A DNA stretch of 64,000 bases from JAWKOK01 sp963698255 (GTDB taxonomy: Bacteria > Chloroflexota > Anaerolineae > Caldilineales > Caldilineaceae): NCBI GenBank assembly GCA_963698255.1, contig CAVOQD010000010.1:1-64000 (forward strand), in the 5' to 3' direction. Positions 1 through 9,532 of this stretch are shown here, piece by piece. Position 1 is the first letter of the stretch, and each line of letters begins with the position of its first letter. The notes beneath the pieces were generated by a model. That model did no database searches. It worked only from the letters and a program-made list of their open reading frames with translations, and was not told where the DNA came from. Position numbers and translations under genes: made by a program.

Positions 1-2
1 TG

Positions 3-104
3 CCGGAGTATGATTTCCGCGGCAAAAAGGGCGTACGCGGTAAGTATTATCAGGCATACAAAGAGGGCCATACTGTCGAATTGTTCAAGAAGACGGCGGC
101 GTGA
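3..104 (+). CDS. Small hypothetical protein, 3' end only
   Basis: The last 33 codons of a gene that begins before the window. The visible protein starts PEYDFRGKKGVRGKYYQAYK and ends in KKTAA. The EYDF...GKRGKYY pattern resembles short antitoxin-like proteins common in Chloroflexota and cyanobacteria, which often sit in pairs with another tiny gene; this is recalled resemblance only. Its stop TGA overlaps the GTG start of the next small gene, so the two are translationally coupled. No function can be assigned from the fragment. Confidence 0.5.
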   Translation, partial: PEYDFRGKKGVRGKYYQAYKEGHTVELFKKTAA

Positions 105-256
105 TCACGCAATACTTCACGCTGGAAGATGGAGCCGTCCTGCTTGCTCCTGACGTGCGTGAGTATTTCCCCGACTCTGAAAGCGTTAACGAAACCTTGC
201 GCGGCTTAATCAGTCTGATTCCGCACGAGCAGCAAAAAACTACCCAAGCTCAATGA
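101..256 (+). CDS. Small hypothetical protein (51 aa), coupled to the preceding gene
   Basis: A 51-codon frame that starts with GTG inside the stop codon of the preceding gene (GTGA overlap). The protein is rich in acidic residues, with the pattern LEDGAVLLAPDVREYFPDSE followed by SVNETLRGLI. That pattern is seen in short proteins found next to EYDF-type small genes, probably one half of a toxin-antitoxin or related two-gene unit. The overlap and the conserved-looking motif support a real gene despite its size. No catalytic residues are recognisable, and the function is unknown. Confidence 0.5.
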   Translation: MITQYFTLEDGAVLLAPDVREYFPDSESVNETLRGLISLIPHEQQKTTQAQ

Positions 257-290
257 GCCGGAAGTTTTTGAATTTCCGAGGCATTGCCAA

Positions 291-2037
<1,747 letters not shown>

Positions 2038-2048
<11 letters not shown>

Positions 2049-2469
2049 GTTTGAGTTGGTGGAAGGCCGCCGACCGCGCATCCTGGTCGCCAAGATGGGC
2101 CAGGACGGCCACGACCGCGGGGCCAAGGTCATCGCCACCGCCTTTGCCGACCTGGGCTTCGACGTCGACATCGGACCGCTCTTCCAGACGCCGGCCGAGG
2201 TCGCGCGCCAGGCCGTGGAGAACGACGTGCACGTGGTGGGCATGAGTTCGCTGGCCGCCGGGCACAAGACGCTGCTGCCCCAGTTGGTCGATGAACTGGC
2301 CGCGCTGGGCCGCGACGACATCATGGTCGTCATCGGCGGCGTCATCCCGGCGCAGGACTACGCCTATCTCTACGAGCACGGCGCCAGCGCCATCTTCGGG
2401 CCGGGCACGGTGATCCCGGTGGCCGCGCAGAAGGTGTTGACGGAGTTGAATCAGCGATTGGATGGGTAG
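2038..2469 (+). CDS. mcmA2: Methylmalonyl-CoA mutase, small (B12-binding) subunit
   Basis: A 143-residue cobalamin-binding Rossmann-type domain. It carries the base-off/His-on motif DGHDRG (the His is the lower axial Co ligand) near residue 25, then GMSSLAAGHKT and VVIGGVIP, and GPGTVIP near the end. All are diagnostic of the mutase C-terminal domain. The ATG lies 11 bases inside the end of the large-subunit frame. Deleting a single base at the junction would fuse the two into one conventional chain of about 725 residues, VRAMTDEFELVEGRRPR being the expected linker. Function with the upstream catalytic subunit is certain; whether they are two polypeptides is not. Confidence 0.92.
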
Positions 2470-2564
2470 GATGACTTGATAGATCGGGTGACAGGCGTCG
2501 GCGCAGTGAGGCATCGTGCAGCACAGGGTTTCTATCAGCGCTTGTCACCTTGCGTCGGCAACTG

Positions 2565-2913
2565 TCACTCTTGGGACGATTCTTGGCTGACTACATATTC
2601 CTCCAGCACTTCGTTGATCCGAGTCTGCCAGCCTTTTCCCTCGGACTTGAAATAGTCAAGAACCTCAGGAGTTGAGTCGAATAGAGACCGGCGTCTTCGT
2701 CGGTTCCTTTTGCGGACCGCGTCCCTGCTGATACGCCTCGACAATGTCTGGCAGGACTTCGGAGGCCGGCCTCGCTTCAGCAAACTGCGTTTCCGATAGC
2801 TCCGGCATAGCGTCCGGATCATTCTGAATGCCCACTGCGATCTCGGCATCGGAAAGGCTGTCCACTTTTTCCCAGTCAGTCTTGGAAACAGGCTTCATAC
2901 TGTTTTCGCTCAT
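2565..2913 (-). pseudogene. brnA: BrnA antitoxin, frame-disrupted
   Basis: Antitoxin of the BrnT/BrnA type II system: a ribbon-helix-helix protein that binds BrnT and represses the operon. The N-terminal part (2913 to 2665) reads MSENSMKPVSKTDWEKVDSL and ends TKTPVSIRLNS then stop. The conserved C-terminal part is in another frame and continues PEVLDYFKSEGKGWQTRINE to a stop at 2565. One extra base near 2670 (AACTCCTGAG instead of AACCCTGAG) explains the break, which falls in the RHH strand. The start overlaps the end of brnT, as usual. Given the frequency of such shifts here, an assembly error is as likely as real decay. Confidence 0.75.
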
Positions 2914-3151
2914 GGCTGTTTGCCCTTCGCAAGGAAATCAAACGAATCGCGTCTTGTCGTTCAGTAAATACGAGTATGACGAGCCGACCATGCAGCCAAC
3001 CGATAGCAATGTAGCGAGCCTCGCCATAGTCAAATCGCGTATCCATCACTACCAGTGCGCTGCTCCAATCGAAATCAACAGCGTCTGCAAAGTCGATGCC
3101 GTGATAGGATAGATTCAATCGTCGTTTCGGCTCATGCCACTCGTAGTTCAC
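2876..3151 (-). CDS. brnT: BrnT family toxin (ribonuclease)
   Basis: A 91-residue protein with the BrnT pattern EWHEPKRRLNLSYHGIDFADA near the N-terminus, then RYIAIGWLHGRLVILVFTER and a C-terminal RLISLRRANSHERKQYE helix. BrnT is an RNase E-fold endoribonuclease neutralised by BrnA. The start is GTG. A TTGACA / TACAAT promoter ends only a few bases upstream of it, so the transcript may be nearly leaderless. Toxin precedes antitoxin and the two overlap by about 38 bases, the family arrangement. The toxin frame is intact while the antitoxin frame is broken. Confidence 0.88.
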   Translation of the reverse strand: MNYEWHEPKRRLNLSYHGIDFADAVDFDWSSALVVMDTRFDYGEARYIAIGWLHGRLVILVFTERQDAIRLISLRRANSHERKQYEACFQD

Positions 3152-3157
3152 ATCTTT

Positions 3158-3185
3158 ATTGTATATACAATTAGATGGTTGTCAA
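3158..3185 (-). promoter_or_regulatory. brnTA promoter with palindromic operator
   Basis: On the minus strand TTGACA (3185-3180) is followed after 16 bases by TACAAT (3163-3158). The -10 box is the right half of a perfect 14-base palindrome ATTGTATATACAAT (3158-3171), a plausible operator for BrnA. The brnT GTG lies 7 bases further on. Confidence 0.6.
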
Positions 3186-3189
3186 ATCG

Positions 3190-3285
3190 TCAACGCTTGA
3201 ATAGGCTCTGCAAATCGTGTCTATCGTCGGCAAAAAACCAGACGACCACATGGGTATTAAGGTAGATCGGTAAGGAAATCTGATC
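3190..3285 (-). pseudogene. Relic of a PIN-domain toxin N-terminus
   Basis: The minus strand reads LPIYLNTHVVVWFFADDRHD and stops at 3190. This matches the first strand of PIN (VapC-like) ribonucleases, normally YLDTHVVVWL, with the catalytic Asp replaced by Asn. There is no start codon in a sensible place and the rest of the roughly 130-residue domain is absent. It is probably a decayed toxin fragment beside the BrnTA pair; short, hence the low confidence. Confidence 0.35.
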
Positions 3286-3505
3286 ACGTGGAATGAGAGG
3301 TAGTTCACCGTATTTTGAACAACTTGGTGTCAAAATTGATGGAAAGGGGCGAACGGCAGTACAAACGCGATCTCGATTAAGCAAAGCAGAGACCAACGCA
3401 CGGGGACGCAAAGTCGTCCGTGGACCGCGGTGTGTGGCAAAATGCCCAGGCAATTTGGCTACCGACCGAAAATCACATTCACACAGAACACCAAGGAGAA
3501 AACCA

Positions 3506-3925
3506 ATGGCAGTGCGAAACTCAGAAGCACGATGGGAAGGCAATCTACCCAAGGGCAACGGCACGATGAAGCTGGGCAGCGGCATGTTCGAAGGGCCGTT
3601 CACCTTCGCCTCCCGCTTTGAAAGCGGCAAAGGCACCAACCCGGAAGAGCTGATCGGCGCGGCCATTGCCGGTTGCTTCTCCATGTTCCTGGCCGCCCTG
3701 CTCAGCGGCGACGGCAACGTGCCCAACAGCATCGAGACGACGGCAGCCGTGCATCTCGGCGAAGGCCCGACCATCACCAAGATCGAATTGGTCTGCAAGG
3801 CTGATGTCCCCGGCATCGACGCCGCGGCTTTCGCCGAGACCGCAGCCAACGCCAAGGCAAACTGTCCGGTCTCCAAGGCGCTGGCCGCCGTCGAAGAGAT
3901 CACGCTGGATGCTACGCTAGTCTAG
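3506..3925 (+). CDS. OsmC family peroxiredoxin
   Basis: A 139-residue cytoplasmic OsmC/Ohr-fold thiol peroxidase that would reduce organic hydroperoxides. MAVRNSEARWEGNLPKGNG is the usual OsmC start, GTNPEELIGAAIAGCFSMFL holds the first reactive Cys, and AKANCPVSKAL holds the second. The frame is open further upstream, but ATG 3506 has AAGGAG 7 bases before it and matches the family N-terminus, so the longer version is rejected. Transcription ends at the strong hairpin at 4095-4122. A tandem-OsmC lipoprotein occurs at 32.4 kb. Confidence 0.9.
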   Translation: MAVRNSEARWEGNLPKGNGTMKLGSGMFEGPFTFASRFESGKGTNPEELIGAAIAGCFSMFLAALLSGDGNVPNSIETTAAVHLGEGPTITKIELVCKADVPGIDAAAFAETAANAKANCPVSKALAAVEEITLDATLV

Positions 3926-3948
3926 CAGACTGTCGGAGTGACCAAGAA

Positions 3949-4042
3949 ATAGACCGCGGATGTGGCGGATTAGGCGGAAACAGCCGGATATTTCTGATAG
4001 TATCGGCATTTATCAGCCAAATCCGCCGCATCCGCGGTCTAT
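3949..4042. repeat. Intergenic inverted repeat, GACCGCGGAT family
   Basis: Two 23-base arms (3949-3971 and 4020-4042) beginning ATAGACCGCGGATGTGGCGG are inverted with one mismatch around a 48-base spacer. Related arms occur near 10.4, 23.0, 48.1 and 49.6 kb, always between genes. Confidence 0.7.
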
Positions 4043-4094
4043 CGGCCTTCTCTCCTACAGGCTGCTAGTCGAACTCAAAGCAATGTGGAACAAA

Positions 4095-4122
4095 AGAGCG
4101 ATGCCCGATCGGGCATCGCTCT
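4095..4122. terminator. Bidirectional rho-independent terminator
   Basis: A perfect 28-base palindrome built on AGAGCGATGCCCGA, followed by TGTTTATTT on the plus strand and preceded by AAAA (TTTT on the minus strand). It lies between the converging OsmC gene and metal permease gene and can serve both. Confidence 0.8.
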
Positions 4123-4208
4123 GTTTATTTCGCAACTTAGCAGTAGTAGGCGCTTTGCACCAACACACCGAACCACCGGGGCCGTGTCGCAGACCTATAC
4201 CAAGCGAT

Positions 4209-5084
4209 CTATGCAGTCCCGATCTGCGGCCGATTCAACGATCGCCAGAGTACGCCCCGTTCCGGCGCAAAGATGAAGACGATCACGAAGACGACCGTGG
4301 CGACCAGCACCATGGTCGGCCCCGAGGCGATGTTCCAGTAGTAGCTGATGTAGAGACCGGTGACGTTGGAAAAGACGCCGATCATGGCGGCGACGACCAT
4401 CATGGTCGACAGCCGGCGCGTCAGCAACTGGGCCGCGGCCGCCGGCGTAATCAGCATGGCCAACACCAGCGCCACACCCACCGTCTGCAACGAGACGACG
4501 ATGGTCACGCCGATGAGGATGAGCAGCAGATAGCGCAGCGATTTGGCGGGCAGGCGCAGCACCACGGCCAGCGTGGCGTCAAAGGCCAGGACCAGAAACT
4601 CTTTGTAGAAGACGATGATGGTGAGGATCACCAGCGCACCCAGGACGAAGGTCGCCCACAGATCGCCGGTCGAGACGCCGAGCACATCGCCGAAGAGGAT
4701 GTGGCTCAGATCGATGGCGTAGCCGTCCAGGGTGCTGATCATGGCGACGCCCAGCGCGAAGCTGCCGGCGAAGACGATGCCGATGGCCGCGTCCTCACGC
4801 ACTTCGCCGCCCTGGGTCAGCAGGCCGACCACCACCGGCGTCAGCACGCCAAAGACCAGTGCGCCGATCAGCAGCGGCCAGTCGAGCAGGAAGGCCAGCA
4901 CCACGCCGGGCAGAATGGCGTGGGCCAGGGCATCGCCAAAGAAGCTCATGCCCAACAGGATGATATAGCTGCCCAACAGCGGGCAGAGAATGCCGACCAT
5001 GATGGAGGCCAGCAGGGCACGTACCATGAAGCCGTAGGCCAGCGGGTCGATGAAGAGTGCGAGAAGCGACGATAGCCATTCCAT
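4209..5084 (-). CDS. Metal ABC transporter, permease (ZnuB/MntB/SitC family)
   Basis: A 291-residue membrane permease for Mn, Zn or Fe import, with about eight hydrophobic segments. It has the family signature LGSYIILLGMSFFGDALAHAIL near residue 40 (the GDALAHA motif), and HILFGDVLGVS and LVLAMLITPAAAAQLLT later. The start abuts the stop of the upstream ATPase gene, so the two form an operon. The substrate-binding lipoprotein usually found with them is not nearby. The C-terminal tail, VFIFAPERGVLWRSL, recurs as two relics at 34.2 and 34.9 kb. Metal specificity cannot be read from the sequence. Confidence 0.9.
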   Translation of the reverse strand: MEWLSSLLALFIDPLAYGFMVRALLASIMVGILCPLLGSYIILLGMSFFGDALAHAILPGVVLAFLLDWPLLIGALVFGVLTPVVVGLLTQGGEVREDAAIGIVFAGSFALGVAMISTLDGYAIDLSHILFGDVLGVSTGDLWATFVLGALVILTIIVFYKEFLVLAFDATLAVVLRLPAKSLRYLLLILIGVTIVVSLQTVGVALVLAMLITPAAAAQLLTRRLSTMMVVAAMIGVFSNVTGLYISYYWNIASGPTMVLVATVVFVIVFIFAPERGVLWRSLNRPQIGTA

Positions 5085-5992
5085 CAGCGATCCCCTTTGC
5101 GGCTCAGAATGGCGGCTTCCTCATTGGACAGGACCGGCGTGGCGCCGCTCTTGCCCTGGCCCAGCAACGGCTCGACCGGCGTATGTCCGCCTGCACAGCC
5201 GGCGTCGCCCAGGATGACCTCTCCTTCTTCATCGCGCACCAGGTGGAAGTGTGCGCCGAACGCCTCGGTCAACGCCTCGTGGGTTAGGACCTCCTGGGGC
5301 GGCCCATAGGCGATCAGGCGGCGGTTGATCAGCATCATGGTCGAGAACTGCGCTGCTGCGCTGCTGAGATCGTGGGTGGCGATCAACGTGGTGATGCCGC
5401 GTTCGCCAAGTTCGTCGAGGATGCCCAGGATCGCCTGCTGGCTGGGCATGTCGAGTCCGGTCAGAGGCTCGTCGAGCATCAGCAACTCGGCCTCCTGGGC
5501 CAATGCTCGTGCCAGAAAGACCCGTTGCTGTTGTCCGCCGGAGAGTTCGCCGATCTGGCGTTTGGCAAAATCCGCCATGCCGACCTGTTCCAGGGCCGAT
5601 TCGACCCTGGCCCAATCGCCCCGTCGCGGCCAGCGAAAAAGCCCGATCTGGCCGATGCGGCCCATCATCACCACATCGCTGACCGTGACCGGAAAGCGCC
5701 AGTCGATGCGGTTGCGCTGGGGCACATAGCCGACGCAGATGTGTCCATCCGGTCCGCTGCCGTAGATGTGGACATCACCTTGATCCGGTTTGGTGATGCC
5801 GGCGATGATGTTGAAGAGCGTGCTCTTGCCCGCACCATTGGGGCCGACCACGGCCACCTGTGCGCCGCGATCAAGCTGGAAGCTGATATCCTCCAGCGCA
5901 GGCGTGTTGCCGTAGAAGACGCTGACCGATTGGAAGGCCAGCGCCGGCGCTTGGCTGTCGTGGGTTGTCTGTGTTGCGAAGAGCCTCGGCAT
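5084..5992 (-). CDS. Metal ABC transporter, ATP-binding protein (ZnuC/MntA-like)
   Basis: An ABC ATPase of about 302 residues that energises the permease encoded directly downstream. Walker A is GPNGAGKST, the Q-loop region GYVPQRNRIDWRFPVTV is typical of the Mn/Zn/Fe class, the signature is LSGGQQQR, Walker B is LLMLDEPLTGLD and the switch His is in IATHD. The C-terminal tail, about 60 residues, runs past the usual end (HFHLVRDEEGEVILGDAGC) and could be a small metal-sensing extension, though this is speculative. ATG 5992 (MPRLFATQ) is preferred over the in-frame TTG six codons upstream. Confidence 0.9.
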   Translation of the reverse strand: MPRLFATQTTHDSQAPALAFQSVSVFYGNTPALEDISFQLDRGAQVAVVGPNGAGKSTLFNIIAGITKPDQGDVHIYGSGPDGHICVGYVPQRNRIDWRFPVTVSDVVMMGRIGQIGLFRWPRRGDWARVESALEQVGMADFAKRQIGELSGGQQQRVFLARALAQEAELLMLDEPLTGLDMPSQQAILGILDELGERGITTLIATHDLSSAAAQFSTMMLINRRLIAYGPPQEVLTHEALTEAFGAHFHLVRDEEGEVILGDAGCAGGHTPVEPLLGQGKSGATPVLSNEEAAILSRKGDR

Positions 5993-6124
5993 AAATGGGT
6001 AGAACTCCAAAGAAAATCTGAATCATCTTTTTATCTCACTCTATCATGCGATAGATGTCAGGCAAAGACAAGCGGAAACGCACATCAGATTGAGACCCGC
6101 CGGAAAAATTAGGAAAATTGTCTA

Positions 6125-6152
6125 TTGACAAAACAAAATATGACACTATACT
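6125..6152 (+). promoter_or_regulatory. Probable sigma-70 type promoter of the M28 peptidase gene
   Basis: TTGACA (6125-6130), 16 bases, TATACT (6147-6152). It lies 125 bases before the ATG of the secreted peptidase, in an AT-rich stretch between divergent genes. Confidence 0.6.
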
Positions 6153-6276
6153 GGTGTGACCCCACCCCGCCTTACAAGTTCCGTAAGTTTTATTGTTCCA
6201 CAAGCGAAAATGCCCCGCCCCGTCGTGCAGAATTGCCTGTGCGATGATTGCTGTCTCTGTTCCCAAGGAGTTCTTC

Positions 6277-7764
6277 ATGAAGAGGTTGATTTGGCGTTCC
6301 ACAATTGTGGCTTGCCTCGTTGTCGGGGTCTCGTTCATCGCTGCGCAGGCAGCGGTTGCGGGATCGGCAGCGTGCGATAATCGCGTCAATAACACACAGA
6401 ATAAATTGCTGGAGTGTGTGACCGTTGACGGCGCGCGCGAACACCAGGCTGCATTGCAGTCCATTGCCGATGCCAACAACGGCATCCGCACGTCAGGTAC
6501 GCCCGGCTATGATGCCTCAGTCGACTATGTCGTACAACGGATGACGGCTGCCGGTTACCAGGTGACTGTCCAGCCCTTTGATTTTCAGACATTCATCACC
6601 CTTTCACCAACAATCCTGGAACAGGTGTCGCCGCCGCCTGCCGGACCGATCGTGAACAACATTATGTCCTATTCAGGGAGCGGCGATACCACGGCGGCAG
6701 TCAGTACGTTGTCAGTGATCACCGGTTGTGACGCCGCGGACTTCGCAGGATTTCCGGCAGGAAACATCGCGCTGATCAGTCGCGGCGCCTGCAGCTTTGC
6801 GCTCAAGGCAACCAACGCTTTTAGTGCCGGCGCATCTGGAGTCGTCATCTACAACAACGTACCAGGGACGTTGAACGGCACACTCGGTAGCACCTTTTCA
6901 CTTGATATTTCGGTCACTGCCGTCACACAGGACGTGGGTCAGCAGTTGGCAGTCACGCCGGGCCTGGTCATGCGGTTGAAGACGGATACCTTCCGTGGAC
7001 AAGCGACAACCTACAACGTGCTGGCTGAGAGCAAAGGCGGCGATCCTGCCAATACGATCATGGCCGGCGCACATCTTGATTCGGTCAATGACGGCCCCGG
7101 CATTCAGGACAACGGTTCGGGCAGCGCAGCCATCCTCGAAGTGGCTGAGCAGATGGCCAAGGTCAAACCGCGCAACAAAGTACGCTTTGCTTGGTGGGGT
7201 GCAGAAGAGTCAGGCCTGGTGGGATCGACCTATTACGTCAGCAATCTGAGCCAAGAGGAACAAGACGACATCACCCTGTACCTCAACTTCGATATGATCG
7301 GTTCGCCGAATCATGTCTTCTTCATCTACGACGGTGATGATTCAGATGGCGTTGGTGCAGGCCCCGGCCCAGAGGGTTCGGCACAGATCGAGAAGCTCTT
7401 TGAATCGTATTACACGCAAGTCGGTGAAGCATTCAAAGGGACGGACTTCTCGGGTCGCTCGGACTATGGTCCGTTCATCGCGGTTGGCATCCCGGCGGGA
7501 GGCTTGTTTACCGGAGCCGAGGGAATCAAAACGGCTGAAGAGGCAGCCATTTGGGGCGGCACGGCAGGTGACCAGTATGACCCCTGCTACCACCTCGCAT
7601 GCGACACATTTGACAACATCAACCTGGCTGCCTACGATGTGAACACCGATGCGGTCGCCTACGCGGTGCTCCAATATGCCATGAACACCGTAACGATCAA
7701 CGGCGAGAGAGGGAAGGGCAACTTCGCCGATCCGGAGTACAACGGCGACAAGTTACGTCGCTAA
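6277..7764 (+). CDS. Secreted M28 family zinc aminopeptidase with PA domain
   Basis: A 495-residue exported metallopeptidase. A signal peptide (MKRLIWRSTIVACLVVGVSF ... AQAAVAG) is followed by an inserted protease-associated (PA) domain around residues 150-260 (GNIALISRGACSFALKATNA) and the M28 catalytic domain. Zn-site residues are visible: His and Asp in AGAHLDSV, Asp in GIQDNGSGSAA, Glu-Glu in WWGAEESGL, Asp in NFDMIGSP and His in CYHLACDT. The family releases N-terminal amino acids from peptides, so nutrient scavenging is the likely role. ATG 6277 has AAGGAG 6 bases upstream and gives a proper signal peptide. The gene is monocistronic, between a promoter at 6125 and a hairpin at 7865. Confidence 0.92.
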   Translation: MKRLIWRSTIVACLVVGVSFIAAQAAVAGSAACDNRVNNTQNKLLECVTVDGAREHQAALQSIADANNGIRTSGTPGYDASVDYVVQRMTAAGYQVTVQPFDFQTFITLSPTILEQVSPPPAGPIVNNIMSYSGSGDTTAAVSTLSVITGCDAADFAGFPAGNIALISRGACSFALKATNAFSAGASGVVIYNNVPGTLNGTLGSTFSLDISVTAVTQDVGQQLAVTPGLVMRLKTDTFRGQATTYNVLAESKGGDPANTIMAGAHLDSVNDGPGIQDNGSGSAAILEVAEQMAKVKPRNKVRFAWWGAEESGLVGSTYYVSNLSQEEQDDITLYLNFDMIGSPNHVFFIYDGDDSDGVGAGPGPEGSAQIEKLFESYYTQVGEAFKGTDFSGRSDYGPFIAVGIPAGGLFTGAEGIKTAEEAAIWGGTAGDQYDPCYHLACDTFDNINLAAYDVNTDAVAYAVLQYAMNTVTINGERGKGNFADPEYNGDKLRR

Positions 7765-7864
7765 GGGTTCATCCAGATACAGATTTCCGTATCGTAGAAG
7801 CTCTTTGCCGGACAGTTGGTCGTAAGTTCAGTTTGTGCTTCGTTTGAAATGGACCAGAACTAGG

Positions 7865-7896
7865 AGTTCGCTAGTGCGACGCCGCACTAGCGAACT
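7865..7896. terminator. Rho-independent terminator between converging genes
   Basis: Inverted 14-base arms AGTTCGCTAGTGCG / CGCACTAGCGAACT around a 4-base loop, followed by TTTG. It serves the peptidase gene and, read the other way, cobU. Confidence 0.75.
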
Positions 7897-7924
7897 TTTG
7901 GGATCACTCTTCAGAATGTGTTAG

Positions 7925-8530
7925 TCAATTCAGGCTCTTGAAGCTGGTTGCGGCACGATCAATCACGCTCAAGGGCAGACCCGCCACCATAAAATAGACC
8001 CGATCTGCCGCCGCGGCCAGCCGTTGATTGGCGCGGCCCAGCGCGTCTCGATAGACGCGCCCCAGCGGATATGCAGGGACGATGCCCAGCCCGACTTCGT
8101 TGGAGACGACGATCAGCGATGCGTCGCCGGCGGCATAGGTGGCCAACAGGCTGTCGATCTCGGCGTAGAGGGCCTCGTCGGCCTCGGATTGCTGAAGCGG
8201 CTCAGGCAAGTTCAGCATGACGTTGTTGGCCAGCATGGTCAGGCAGTCGACAAGGACGATCTGTGGGCCGACATTGCCCTGCAAAACAAAGCTCTGCAGG
8301 GTTTTGCCGATGGCCTCGCCAACGCCGGTCGGCGCCTCCAGCGTATGCCAGTGATCGGGGCGCTCGGCCCGATGCACGGCAATGCGTTCACGCATTTCGT
8401 CGTCCCAGGCCTGGGCCGTGGCCACGTAGAGCACGTCGTTTCCCGGCTCGGATGCCAGTTGCTCGGCATAGGTGCTCTTGCCGCTGCGCGCGCCGCCCAG
8501 GATCAGGGTGAGTTGTTTGTCAGGTTCCAT
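7925..8530 (-). CDS. cobU: Adenosylcobinamide kinase / adenosylcobinamide-phosphate guanylyltransferase
   Basis: The bifunctional CobU/CobP enzyme of cobalamin nucleotide-loop assembly: it phosphorylates adenosylcobinamide and transfers GMP to give AdoCbi-GDP, the substrate of CobS. The 201 residues show the P-loop LILGGARSGKSTYAE at the N-terminus, a central VLVDCLTMLANN strand, and VVSNEVGLGIVPAYPLGR with the family-specific SNEVG motif. It is the last gene of the minus-strand cobalamin block, separated from cbiR by a palindromic repeat, and ends at the hairpin at 7865. Confidence 0.94.
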   Translation of the reverse strand: MEPDKQLTLILGGARSGKSTYAEQLASEPGNDVLYVATAQAWDDEMRERIAVHRAERPDHWHTLEAPTGVGEAIGKTLQSFVLQGNVGPQIVLVDCLTMLANNVMLNLPEPLQQSEADEALYAEIDSLLATYAAGDASLIVVSNEVGLGIVPAYPLGRVYRDALGRANQRLAAAADRVYFMVAGLPLSVIDRAATSFKSLN

Positions 8531-8563
8531 GTGGTTGATTCCGGTGGTTTGCTCGCTTCAAAA

Positions 8564-8676
8564 CTACAGCGGATTAGGAATGGAACGGATTATGATTGGG
8601 AATAACAACCCTCTAGTCCAACGACCAATGTCTGTACACTTGAGACGAAATCCGTTCCATTCCTAATCCGCTGTAG
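8564..8676. repeat. Intergenic inverted repeat between cobU and cbiR
   Basis: Arms of 28 bases (8564-8591 and 8649-8676) beginning CTACAGCGGATTAGGAATGG are perfectly inverted around 57 bases. This fills nearly the whole cobU-cbiR gap. It resembles part of the element at 23.0 kb (ACAACGGATTTGGACAGGGA). Confidence 0.65.
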
Positions 8677-8683
8677 CGACTCG

Positions 8684-9532
8684 TCATGTACTGTGACACC
8701 GGCCCAGGCTCTCCACCAAAGCCTCAAACGACGTCTCAAAATCATCCATGCCGAAGACTTCCAGCGACAGCACGCCGTCATACCGCTCGCGCAGCAACAG
8801 CTCGATCAGCGGATCGATCTGCTCCGGGACCATGTGGGCCAGCGATTGATGGTCCTGTTTCTGACCATCGACCTCGTGGACACCATGAATGTGAACGACA
8901 CGCGTGCGAAGCAACGCCGACCGCAGGTAGGGCAGCGGATCGTGCCCGTCCAGCCAGAGATGGCCGATGTCCACACATCGACTGACCGGCAGGCGATCGA
9001 TGACGGGCGTCACAAACTCGGGCGGGTAGCTCTCCAGGTTCTCGACGGCCAGCAACGATGGATCGCCGGTCATGGCGGCAACGGCGGCCAGCGCTTTCGC
9101 CGTTTCGGCCTGCCAATCGGCCAGAGCTTCGGCTGCGGCCAGCGTCGCTGCCGGCTGCCGGTGTTCCTTGCCGTCCAGATGCAACACGTAGGCCCACGGC
9201 TCCAGCGCCCGCGTGATCTCGATGACCTGGCGCGCACGCGCCGTGGACGTGCTGGGCGTGCCGTCCGGATTGGTAAGCCGCAGATCCTCGATCAGATGGA
9301 CGGTGTAGGTTAAGTTCTGCTCAATGCCGATTGCGCGCAGTTCGTTGACCGTCCACGGATCGGGCAGGTTGCTGGGGCCGCCGGGCAGATCGAAGAGCAC
9401 AAGCTGCATCTCCTGCACCCGGCGCGCCAGGTAGCGGGCATTGGGCACGAGGTCGTCTTCGAGGATGTAGGAGGTTGCGCCCACCCGGAAAGGCAGGCCC
9501 AGATCACGGATGTTGAGGCAGTGATTCGTCAT
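8684..9532 (-). CDS. cbiR: Cobamide-remodelling phosphodiesterase CbiR
   Basis: A 282-residue protein of the AP-endonuclease-2/xylose isomerase-like TIM barrel. It matches CbiR: VGATSYILEDDLVPNARYLA at the N-terminus, MQLVLFDLPG, YTVHLIEDL, LAVENLES, SRCVDIGHLW and VVHIHGVHEVDGQ, with His, Glu and Asp placed as metal ligands. CbiR hydrolyses the phosphodiester of cobamides so that the lower ligand can be exchanged; this was shown for the Akkermansia enzyme. The start ATG overlaps the cobS stop (ATGA), which fixes the start and places it in a cobS-cbiR unit. Together with CobU, CobT and CobS it completes a salvage-and-remodel pathway. Confidence 0.85.
   Translation of the reverse strand: MTNHCLNIRDLGLPFRVGATSYILEDDLVPNARYLARRVQEMQLVLFDLPGGPSNLPDPWTVNELRAIGIEQNLTYTVHLIEDLRLTNPDGTPSTSTARARQVIEITRALEPWAYVLHLDGKEHRQPAATLAAAEALADWQAETAKALAAVAAMTGDPSLLAVENLESYPPEFVTPVIDRLPVSRCVDIGHLWLDGHDPLPYLRSALLRTRVVHIHGVHEVDGQKQDHQSLAHMVPEQIDPLIELLLRERYDGVLSLEVFGMDDFETSFEALVESLGRCHST

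Noticed and set aside
3293..3505. Upstream extension of the OsmC gene to an ATG at 3293
   Set aside because: The extra 71 residues are basic and not family-like; ATG 3506 has a good ribosome site and the family N-terminus.
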